64,000 nucleotides of DNA from Dyadobacter sp. 3J3 (lineage in GTDB: Bacteria > Bacteroidota > Bacteroidia > Cytophagales > Spirosomataceae). Position 1 is the first letter of the stretch, and the number at the start of each line of letters is the position of its first letter. Position numbers and translations under genes: made by a program. This document shows positions 43,993 to 50,112 of this stretch, piece after piece. Where the stretch lies: assembly GCF_009801115.1 (NCBI RefSeq), contig NZ_VTOL01000003.1:62001-126000 (forward strand). The letters are read 5' to 3'. Under the pieces are notes generated by a model. The model searched no databases. It was not told the origin of the DNA and worked only from the letters and a program-made list of their open reading frames with translations.

Positions 43993-44927
43993 GATTCATT
44001 TTTTTGTGCTTCACGCTGTTCCCTGATAAGATTTACGGCTTTCCTGGTTGTCTCAACTGCAGTTTGTATTTTCCCTTTTTCGGGCTCTGATTTAGCAAGC
44101 GATGCTTTTTCAGCTCTCCAAACCGGCATAAATTTTGGCATCCAAGCTGTAAAATATCTTCTGATATCGCTTTCAGATTTGATTCCGTGTTTTTCTGCCT
44201 TGCGATCAGAAACAAATCGATCAATCAATTCAAAATATTCACTTTCAGATACATGTGCGTTTTTTTTACACGCAGTCAAAATATCAGAATCGATTTTAAA
44301 AATTTTTTCAACTTCTTCCCAGCTTGGTATAGGCTTTCGATGATCCAGAGGATTTTCTTTCAAATCGTCTGCGAGTTTTTGAAGTTCATTTTTTACGAAA
44401 TCCGGAATACCATCGTACGAAGAATCTGCTGTCGTCTCTTTTTCATCTACGTCAGTAGATGTTTTTTCTTCTTTACCTTTTACTTTACCTTTAGTTTGCG
44501 GTGTTTCTGTGACAGAAACACCGATAGAGTCGGAATTTCTGTCAAATTTACCTGACTTTCGCGCCTGCTGCTGAGAATTTTGTCTTGACAGATTTCGCTT
44601 TTCGTATACTGCTTTTAGCTTTTCATCTAAGGTTTTGCTGTATATTTTGCCATCTAGTTCAAATAAAAGTTCCAACCTGACACAGTAACTCAACACATCC
44701 CGTATTTCTGTGACAGAAACTCCGAAGTCTCCGGCTAAAAGCTCTGTTTCAAGTTCATTATTAACCCAACGATTCTCGTCGGCGGTGGTCAAAACTTCCA
44801 GAAACATAGTCCAAATGGCGTATCCAGGCAGTCCGTATTTAGCACGTATTGCTTTTATTTTCCTATGGTTGCGCATATCACCATCGTGACCAAAAAAATC
44901 AGCGTTATTTTTTGTGGGTCTTGGCAT
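43983..44927 (-). CDS. Replication initiator with Lin1244/DUF4373 N-terminal domain
   Basis: 314 aa. The N-terminal winged-helix pattern of Lin1244/DnaD-like proteins is clear: DFFGHDGDMRNHRKIKAIRA, then YGLPGYAIWTMFLEVL and LLFELDGKIYSKTLDEKL. A charged, low-complexity linker (about 115-175) follows, and then a helical C-terminus. The gene contains palindromes that may be the phage origin, as in lambda O. It lies upstream of dnaB. Confidence 0.78.
   Translation of the reverse strand: MPRPTKNNADFFGHDGDMRNHRKIKAIRAKYGLPGYAIWTMFLEVLTTADENRWVNNELETELLAGDFGVSVTEIRDVLSYCVRLELLFELDGKIYSKTLDEKLKAVYEKRNLSRQNSQQQARKSGKFDRNSDSIGVSVTETPQTKGKVKGKEEKTSTDVDEKETTADSSYDGIPDFVKNELQKLADDLKENPLDHRKPIPSWEEVEKIFKIDSDILTACKKNAHVSESEYFELIDRFVSDRKAEKHGIKSESDIRRYFTAWMPKFMPVWRAEKASLAKSEPEKGKIQTAVETTRKAVNLIREQREAQKNESWK
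44499..44523. other. Candidate origin palindrome 1 inside initiator gene
   Basis: A perfect 12+1+12 palindrome whose core is TTTCTGTGACAGAAA. A half-site TTTCTGT lies at 44536-44542. AT-rich DNA with runs of A and T lies at 44260-44310. It encodes GVSVTE in the linker region. Confidence 0.6.
44705..44719. other. Candidate origin palindrome 2 inside initiator gene
   Basis: The 15-bp core TTTCTGTGACAGAAA is repeated exactly, about 200 bp from copy 1, again encoding GVSVTE. Repeated palindromes within an initiator gene resemble iterons bound by the protein they encode. Confidence 0.6.
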
Positions 44928-44942
44928 GATTGCTTTAAATTT

Positions 44943-45485
44943 TCAATTTGATACGGCCTGCTGAAATAAATCCCGAAAATTCATATTGGTCAATCCGCCA
45001 AATCCATCATCAACGAGATTCGTTGGGATGAAATCTTCAAAGTTAGATCTCACGAAATGAACGCCTTCTATATCTACTGAGTAAGTATAACAACTTGTCC
45101 TACATGAAGACCCGGCTGCGAAGATAAAATTGGAATCAAGGTCAATCGAAGCACCGATCAGGACGATACAATAAGAAATCATATAGTCCTCAAATAGACA
45201 TTTCTCTCGAAAATACTTCACCAATCCTGCTTCATATCTACATGCTTGACCGAATGCTCCAAAGCCTATTTGATCCTTTTTAAGTTCATATATGGATACT
45301 TGTATAGTATTCTCGCCGAGAAAATCGGTTGACGAAATCCCTACAACATCCGCAATTCCATATGCTCCCATATCAACCTGCTTTAAAATTACTTTATGGT
45401 CAAAACATGTCAAGCCTCTCCGGATTAATATTTCGGTGTTATCAGTTGATAACATATTCTCCAAATCTTTCTCCAATATTTTCAT
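44943..45485 (-). CDS. PD-(D/E)XK nuclease-like phage protein
   Basis: 180 aa. Glu9, Asp46 (in GAYGIADVVGI), Glu67-x-Lys69 (IYELKKDQ) and a following GAFGQACRYEAGLVKYF helix reproduce the core of PD-(D/E)XK nucleases. It lies upstream of the initiator. It could process phage DNA or be a repair nuclease; the fold assignment is by eye only. Confidence 0.6.
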   Translation of the reverse strand: MKILEKDLENMLSTDNTEILIRRGLTCFDHKVILKQVDMGAYGIADVVGISSTDFLGENTIQVSIYELKKDQIGFGAFGQACRYEAGLVKYFREKCLFEDYMISYCIVLIGASIDLDSNFIFAAGSSCRTSCYTYSVDIEGVHFVRSNFEDFIPTNLVDDGFGGLTNMNFRDLFQQAVSN

Positions 45486-45526
45486 ATTCGAATTTAACCT
45501 AACGATTATAATTATACGTACTCCTT

Positions 45527-45814
45527 TTACAGCGAAGTTGATCTCTTATTCCGGAATACTTCAACGGATTCAATAATCGAGCGGGGAATGCTTAGTACTT
45601 TCTGCCCTTTTTCAAAACCAATAACTTTTCCTTCATCGTTTTGAACGGCTACTTCTCCGGAATATAAAAGACGGACACAACCGTTTTTGAAGTTTAATAT
45701 TCCTTCATCAACTAATTCTCCGGTGAATAAAAGCGATGGCGCTTTAAATGGAGGCTCTCCTCCTTTGGTTTTAATCTGGATGAGCTGGCCAACTTTTATA
45801 TGACTTGTGAACAT
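45527..45814 (-). CDS. Small hypothetical protein, first gene of replication operon
   Basis: 95 aa, beta-rich (IKVGQLIQIKTKGGEPPFKA). It contains NDEGKVIG, also found in the 60534 protein. It is the first gene behind operator D and a structured leader. No family recognised. Confidence 0.62.
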   Translation of the reverse strand: MFTSHIKVGQLIQIKTKGGEPPFKAPSLLFTGELVDEGILNFKNGCVRLLYSGEVAVQNDEGKVIGFEKGQKVLSIPRSIIESVEVFRNKRSTSL

Positions 45815-45849
45815 AAAAATGTAATTTTGAGAGTTCTATAAAAACAGGA

Positions 45850-45921
45850 ATTCCCGGAAGAGACAGCGGATGACTAGTCCTATCGTGTGCCAAGAACACA
45901 CAACTGCCCCCTTCCGGGAAT
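45850..45921 (-). ncRNA. Structured leader RNA of the replication operon
   Basis: Outer arms ATTCCCGGAAG and CTTCCGGGAAT pair over 11 bp and can extend through a GGGGCAG/CTGTCT region. An inner GTGTG/CACAC hairpin sits in the loop, and GACTAGTC is self-complementary. It lies between the leftward promoter at 45976-45983 and the ATG at 45814. It may be an attenuator, a protein site or a small RNA. Confidence 0.5.
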
Positions 45922-45975
45922 GTACAATCCTTGGAGTTGTAACTCAAAAAGTAGTCAGCCTTTTGGAGCGATAAG

Positions 45976-45983
45976 CAAATGTA
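45976..45983 (-). promoter_or_regulatory. Bacteroidetes -7 box TACATTTG for the replication operon
   Basis: Exact TAnnTTTG on the minus strand, 14 bp beyond operator copy D. A TTG inside the operator lies 21 bp upstream, so the operator covers the -33 element. Confidence 0.72.
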
Positions 45984-45997
45984 ATTAATATTTATTT

Positions 45998-46016
45998 ATA
46001 CTTACAATATAAGTAT
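45998..46016. promoter_or_regulatory. 19-bp phage operator palindrome, copy D
   Basis: ATACTTACAATATAAGTAT, identical to the reverse complement of copy B. It lies between the sliding clamp gene end and the replication operon promoter. Confidence 0.78.
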
Positions 46017-46029
46017 AAATATTTTTTTA

Positions 46030-47187
46030 TTAATCGTAAGTTTTTAATAATACGGGCATCAGAAGAATAGTCAACGATTTGCCGTATTTAGTTTTAGGAT
46101 GAAATAGTGCGCATCTGTTACTCGCAGTCACTTTGATTTCAACATCCCCACTGTACCCCGAAAGTGAATGTTTTAACAGCTTTGCATTGAAACCAATTAT
46201 GATATCAGTGTCCTGAGAAATAGTTTGAACAGCCATAACCTGTGATGTTTGAATATCGTAATCGAAATCCTGTGTTGCTATTTTTAAAGCATCTTTCGAA
46301 AATTCAAACTCAACCTGGTGAGTCACTTCGTTGCTCATAAGCCTGGCTAATTCTAGCCGGTTCAAAAGCAAATTTAATGGTGCATTAACGTGGACTTTAA
46401 CATCCTGAGAGATGGCGTTTTCATAATCCGGATATCTACCATCCATTTTCTTTGTAACAACGGTACAGTTGTCAAAGATGAACGAAGCGGTCGCCTTGCC
46501 CACTTGTATTTCGACATTCTCAGATCTGGTAGTACGATTGGCTTCGAAAATATCAGATAATACCTTGTTGACAATAAACGAAGGAAAGTTAAACTGAATG
46601 TCAGTCTCATACCTTGTCAATCTGTGGCCATCAGTTGAAACTATTTTCACATGCTCACCATAGCTGTCAATGTAAATTCCTGTCATAGCTGGACGGAGAT
46701 TATCGCTTGAGGTGGACTTTTTACAAAGTTTTAGCCCTTCGCGCAGCTGGTGTAAACCCATCTGGAAAATCCCATTTTCATCACCTGCGGCGGGGAGTCT
46801 TGGCATTTCTAAATAAGTATAGTCTTCTCTTAACGTGATCGATGCATCTGTCCAGCTAATACAGATCTTTTTAAGCTTTTCTTCACCTGACACCTCAAAC
46901 TGAATATGCTCATCGCTTATATATTTGATGATGCTATTAAGTCTGGCAAACTCAATTGTGAATATCCCTGGCTGCATTACCTGCTTCAATGGAACTTTGA
47001 TCAAAACGGCGGTGATCAAATCGGATCCTGATATCAAAAGGCTGTCATCTCTGACTTCCACTATTATGGATTCGAGCATTGGAACAATTGGTGAGCGGCT
47101 CATGACCTTGGATATTACTTTTAAAGCATTCCGAAGATCCTTTGTGGCTACCCTGGCCACAATTGTCTTTTCAAGTGTTGCTTGCAT
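46030..47187 (-). CDS. dnaN: Phage-encoded DNA polymerase III beta (sliding clamp)
   Basis: 385 aa, the normal length for DnaN. The three-domain clamp pattern is visible: ALKVISKVMSRSPIVPMLES at the start, LRPAMTGIYIDSYGEHVKIVSTDGHRL in the middle (the usual TDGHRL), and DGRYPDYENAI. It ends in a hydrophobic tail (LTILLMPVLLKTYD) like the MPMR end of DnaN. Phage clamps are uncommon. It should tether host polymerase to phage DNA. Confidence 0.9.
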   Translation of the reverse strand: MQATLEKTIVARVATKDLRNALKVISKVMSRSPIVPMLESIIVEVRDDSLLISGSDLITAVLIKVPLKQVMQPGIFTIEFARLNSIIKYISDEHIQFEVSGEEKLKKICISWTDASITLREDYTYLEMPRLPAAGDENGIFQMGLHQLREGLKLCKKSTSSDNLRPAMTGIYIDSYGEHVKIVSTDGHRLTRYETDIQFNFPSFIVNKVLSDIFEANRTTRSENVEIQVGKATASFIFDNCTVVTKKMDGRYPDYENAISQDVKVHVNAPLNLLLNRLELARLMSNEVTHQVEFEFSKDALKIATQDFDYDIQTSQVMAVQTISQDTDIIIGFNAKLLKHSLSGYSGDVEIKVTASNRCALFHPKTKYGKSLTILLMPVLLKTYD

Positions 47188-47276
47188 GATATTTAAATTT
47201 TAAAAAATTTGAAATCGTTACTGGTTATCCCAAACGGGATTTCGAAGTATGTCGAAGGCATATATTACTCTCAACG

Positions 47277-47774
47277 TTAAAGATTTTCGCGCTCGGCCAT
47301 CACCTCAGACAATGGCCGCATGTTTGCCGGAATTTCGTCCACTTCTTCTTCCGCAGTGTAAGGGAAAACATCCAGGATCGGCGTCAAATTCATGTCCGTA
47401 GTTTCGTAAGGAATTAGCATGGTGCGCAGACTTTCGGTGATTCGTTGTAATGCCTGATCAATGCCGTCAGCATTCACTAGCATATAATTAACAACCTTTT
47501 TTTCCTTGCCGGATTTTTCATCGACAGAAAAGTATATCACTTTGGCTTTGAACCACTTTTCGCCATCTTCGTAAGTGAAAAGATCAGCCAGACGCATGCG
47601 GGTAATTGATGTGACACTGAAATCACTTGCACCGGTTGTTATGCGTTTATATCCGTTTACTTCAGCTTCCGTGTAGGAAACTGCGTCAAACAAATATGCT
47701 TCGTTATGCGTTTTTAGACTTCCCGCGCTGTCTTCTGCCTGGAATCTAATTTTAACTAAATAATAGCTAGCCAT
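47277..47774 (-). CDS. DUF4494 family protein
   Basis: 165 aa. Starts MASYYLVKIRFQAEDSAG and has the family marks DAVSYTEAEVNGYKRI, KWFKAKVIYFSVDE and KKVVNYMLVNADG. DUF4494 is restricted to Bacteroidetes and their phages; function unknown. It overlaps the homing endonuclease gene by 8 bp. Confidence 0.88.
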   Translation of the reverse strand: MASYYLVKIRFQAEDSAGSLKTHNEAYLFDAVSYTEAEVNGYKRITTGASDFSVTSITRMRLADLFTYEDGEKWFKAKVIYFSVDEKSGKEKKVVNYMLVNADGIDQALQRITESLRTMLIPYETTDMNLTPILDVFPYTAEEEVDEIPANMRPLSEVMAERENL

Positions 47775-48423
47775 GTACTTGTTGTTTTGTTGATCTGTAA
47801 GGTTTTATAATTGCTTCACTAAAACTCATGCGCTGTAATCTATTCCAGAGGGCAGAGCGCGATACTCCTAAGTCTTTTGCCCAATAGGATAGTGGCTTTC
47901 TTATTCCATTGTGCTCTAAAAATATGGTTCTACGAGTATTGTTACTTTGCTCTTCAGTAGTTGCCCACTTGCAATTATCTGGGCAATAGTTTTCATTGAC
48001 CCTAATTCTTTCAATCGATAAGATATCTGAATACCCGTTGCCTGTAGCCCACAAGTGGAAATTCATGTAATCCATCCACTCATCACACATTGTTATCCCG
48101 CGCCCTCCATAGTTTTTATACCCTGGCTCATTCTGGTTATAACACCTCTTTTTAATTCCTTTCCAAATTGAGTAAAGCCTGTTTTTGCCAGAAACCCTGT
48201 TTGATAAACCATGGGTAACGCATCTTTTTATGATATTTGATACCCTTTTACATCCGCAGGTTTTAGATTTTCCAGCTTTCAAATCAGCGCCATTTACCGA
48301 AATCTGTTTTCCACATGAGCATACGCAAACCCACTGAGGTTTTTTAGAATTGCTATATCCGGAGAATTTTATTACCTCCAAGTCGCCAAATTTCTTTCCT
48401 TTCAAGTCTGTTATAGTTTTCAT
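47767..48423 (-). CDS. HNH-type homing endonuclease-like protein
   Basis: 218 aa. A zinc ribbon (CVCSCGK, CGCK) is followed by the free-standing phage nuclease pattern YSIWKGIKKRCYNQNEPGYK, YGGRGITMCDEW, and CPDNCKWATTEEQ, and then a C-terminal helix-turn-helix (LGVSRSALWNRL). Such enzymes cut at one site and spread their own gene. It is next to a second nuclease gene and a coding remnant (see 48493). Confidence 0.78.
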   Translation of the reverse strand: MKTITDLKGKKFGDLEVIKFSGYSNSKKPQWVCVCSCGKQISVNGADLKAGKSKTCGCKRVSNIIKRCVTHGLSNRVSGKNRLYSIWKGIKKRCYNQNEPGYKNYGGRGITMCDEWMDYMNFHLWATGNGYSDILSIERIRVNENYCPDNCKWATTEEQSNNTRRTIFLEHNGIRKPLSYWAKDLGVSRSALWNRLQRMSFSEAIIKPYRSTKQQVHG

Positions 48424-48492
48424 ATCAAATTTTTGATAAGTAACAGCTGGCCATATTTGTTTTAAATTAGATTGTGAATGATTGTTTATTAA

Positions 48493-48610
48493 TCAGGTAA
48501 ATTCGAATCTTTGATTTTCTTTGACAATGGTTGTCGCAAAAGGGAAATCGGTTTTGGAAACTTGTTCGAGCATACTCTGCAATACTACCGACCATTCTGC
48601 TATTCGTAGA
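48493..48610 (-). pseudogene. Gene remnant sandwiched between two homing nucleases
   Basis: Out of frame with both nucleases, the minus strand reads LRIAEWSVVLQSMLEQVSK and ends at a TGA at 48495-48493. The composition is that of a protein C-terminus, and there is no proper start upstream. It is probably the tail of a gene disrupted by insertion of the 48600-49202 nuclease, or a 26-aa gene starting at the internal ATG. Confidence 0.45.
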
Positions 48611-49202
48611 CAAAATTCGTTTTGTTACTACGCTTCCCTGAAAGCATTGCGGTTAGATGATTTCGACTTACCCCAATATGCAAAGCGGCTTCCTTGACGC
48701 TATTAAATTTTTGTCCCGTCAAGCTGTCTATTACAGAAATAGAACCTTTATGTCCAAAATTTCCCACTTTCAAAGGTGTTTGAATAGCGCTCCCAGAATC
48801 CCATCCATTATGTATTCTTCTTCTGATGGTATTGTATTTACTTACTGGCCATTTTAATTTTTCAGAAAGAAGTGTTAGTGAAATAAGTTCTCCATCATAA
48901 TCAACCATTACAGTATTCGACCTATTTGAAGTATTTACAATCTTGGTAACAAACCTGCAATTCTCTGGATAGTAACCTTTATCATTTTCTTTTCTGTCCA
49001 ATTCAAGGCCTTGCTCATATCCATTTTCGAGCGCCCAGTCCCGAAAAACAGTAAAAACCTCCCACTCTGAACAAACGGTAATTCCCTTGTCAAAATAATG
49101 CTCACGTCCTTTCCATTTAGACAATACTCTTTGACGCATAGAAGCCCATTTTTTAAAAAGATCTGTATTGGTTTCACCGTGCATTTCCCTAAACTTTCTC
49201 AT
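48600..49202 (-). CDS. Homing endonuclease-like protein with NUMOD1-type domain
   Basis: 200 aa. The nuclease part matches its neighbour at 47767 (KKWASMRQRVLSKWKG, FDKGITVCSEW, YYPENCRFVTK). The C-terminus (DSLTGQKFNSVKEAALHIG, then VSRNHLTAMLSGK) is a NUMOD1-like DNA-binding module of mobile nucleases. It has a promoter-like TACATTTG 20 bp upstream. Probably a recent selfish insertion. Confidence 0.75.
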   Translation of the reverse strand: MRKFREMHGETNTDLFKKWASMRQRVLSKWKGREHYFDKGITVCSEWEVFTVFRDWALENGYEQGLELDRKENDKGYYPENCRFVTKIVNTSNRSNTVMVDYDGELISLTLLSEKLKWPVSKYNTIRRRIHNGWDSGSAIQTPLKVGNFGHKGSISVIDSLTGQKFNSVKEAALHIGVSRNHLTAMLSGKRSNKTNFVYE

Positions 49203-49222
49203 ATATCATAAATTAATACAAA

Positions 49223-49296
49223 CAAATGTACATCTTTTCTTTTACATTAATTATAAAAATGTACATTTATTTATTTACTTTTTATAAGTACATTTG
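49223..49296. promoter_or_regulatory. Divergent promoter/operator region with TGTACA repeats
   Basis: TACATTTG boxes occur on the minus strand (49230-49223, for the nuclease) and on the plus strand (49289-49296, for the small HTH gene, 3 bp before its ATG). TGTACA inside AAATGTACAT-type palindromes occurs at 49227-49232 and 49260-49265, and a related AAGTACATT sits at the plus-strand box. They look like operators for a local dimeric regulator. Confidence 0.55.
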
Positions 49297-49299
49297 CAT

Positions 49300-49506
49300 A
49301 TGGATATAGAGAATTACTTAAAAAATCAGTCAGATATCAACCTTTCTGGACTAGCAAAGAGAATGTGGCCAAATAATAAGTATGCTGATAATTATTTAAG
49401 CAAAAAGTTAAACGGATTAGATGGAAGAAAATGGACTAAGAAAGATACCGAGCGGGCTAAAATTGCCTTACAAGAGCTTGGTATCTTTCTTCAACAGTTA
49501 TCGTAG
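49300..49506 (+). CDS. Small HTH-like DNA-binding protein
   Basis: 68 aa from ATG 49300 (MDIENYLKNQSDINLSGLAK). The segment LSGLAKRMWPNNKYADNYLS, then KLNGLDGRKWTKKD, resembles short Xre-type regulators of Bacteroidetes mobile elements. It is the only rightward gene in this early region. Its 3' end overlaps the template-repeat-like sequence by 11 nt. Confidence 0.65.
   Translation: MDIENYLKNQSDINLSGLAKRMWPNNKYADNYLSKKLNGLDGRKWTKKDTERAKIALQELGIFLQQLS
49441..49488. repeat. Inverted repeat beside the template-like repeat
   Basis: AAAGATACC (49441-49449) and GGTATCTTT (49480-49488) can form a 9-bp stem with a 30-nt loop, 7 nt downstream of the template-like repeat on the minus strand. It lies inside the small HTH gene, so it could be chance. 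Structured RNA next to the template is a feature of known diversity-generating retroelements. Confidence 0.45.
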
Positions 49507-49544
49507 TTGTAATCGTTGTACGAAAAACTGGGACTACCTGCAGT
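49496..49544 (-). repeat. Template-repeat-like sequence (TR) of a DGR-like pair
   Basis: 49 nt on the minus strand, 23 nt beyond the stop of the 49568 gene. Aligned without gaps to 49684-49732 it differs at 12 positions. All 12 are A here (12 of 15 A positions; the 3 unchanged ones are in TAC codons) and none of the 34 C, G and T positions differs. In the reading frame of the variable gene it reads AAC, GAT, AAC, GAT and AAC at the hypervariable codons, the AAY design of retroelement templates. Confidence 0.72.
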
Positions 49545-49567
49545 CAGCAGCGCACCACCTTGTTTTC

Positions 49568-50074
49568 TTATTCCGAGAATGTCATCCAGGCTTTATATAT
49601 CTCGACAAATTCCGGTTGAATCGTTGCCCATTTCATGGCATCATAATCAAGAAAAACGAGGCGGGCACCGACGAACGAGTACGAGCGAACGTAGCCGTAA
49701 CCGCGGTACGAAAAACCGGGACCACCCGCAGCTTCCTCATTCCAGACGAAGTATGGATAATATTTATACTGGCTACTGTCTGAAAAATCGGGTTCCCATC
49801 CCTCATTTAGCACTCTTGCGATAATTGTCAGCTGGTGATAGGCATACAGTGACTCTCGGTCATTTGATGGAATAAATGAAAAGTCGGAGATTGCCAGCGG
49901 AATAATATTCAGCTCCTGACAGGCGTCTTGATAGGTATCAATGCGATCTATCAGCTTACGGTCAAAATTAAAGTCCGGATAAGACTCTCTCATCCATTTT
50001 TTAATCGAAGCTTCTGCATTGTTATATGCTTTTTGGGCATTGGCCGGTGTCATGGTTAACAATTGTGTTTCCAT
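49568..50074 (-). CDS. Variable-region protein, putative DGR-like target
   Basis: 168 aa. A helical N-terminus (residues 1-60), then an acidic beta-rich part. The C-terminal half has YYPYFVWNEEAAGGPGFSY, RGYGYVRSYSF and VGARLVFLDY, like small hypervariable proteins common in Bacteroidetes mobile elements. Residues 115-131 correspond to the variable repeat; those differing from the template translation are 115, 117-118, 120, 124, 125, 127, 129 and 130 in whole or part. The final GARLVF segment resembles the end of C-type-lectin variable proteins. Ligand unknown. Confidence 0.72.
   Translation of the reverse strand: METQLLTMTPANAQKAYNNAEASIKKWMRESYPDFNFDRKLIDRIDTYQDACQELNIIPLAISDFSFIPSNDRESLYAYHQLTIIARVLNEGWEPDFSDSSQYKYYPYFVWNEEAAGGPGFSYRGYGYVRSYSFVGARLVFLDYDAMKWATIQPEFVEIYKAWMTFSE
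49684..49732 (-). repeat. Variable repeat (VR) within the 49568 gene
   Basis: This 49-nt copy encodes residues 115-131 of the variable protein. Compared with the template it has AGT to GGT, AAC to CGC, GAT to GGT, AAC to GGC, GAT to GTT and AAC to CGC, with every third codon position conserved. Replacement changes without a single synonymous change, restricted to template A, are not expected from drift. Confidence 0.72.
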
Positions 50075-50112
50075 TTTGGATTTATATTGATTTTGAATTA
50101 GTTGAAGACTTT

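Noticed and set aside
49421..49824. Rightward frames covering the template/variable repeats
   Set aside because: They are antisense to the variable gene, share no start context and have low-quality composition.
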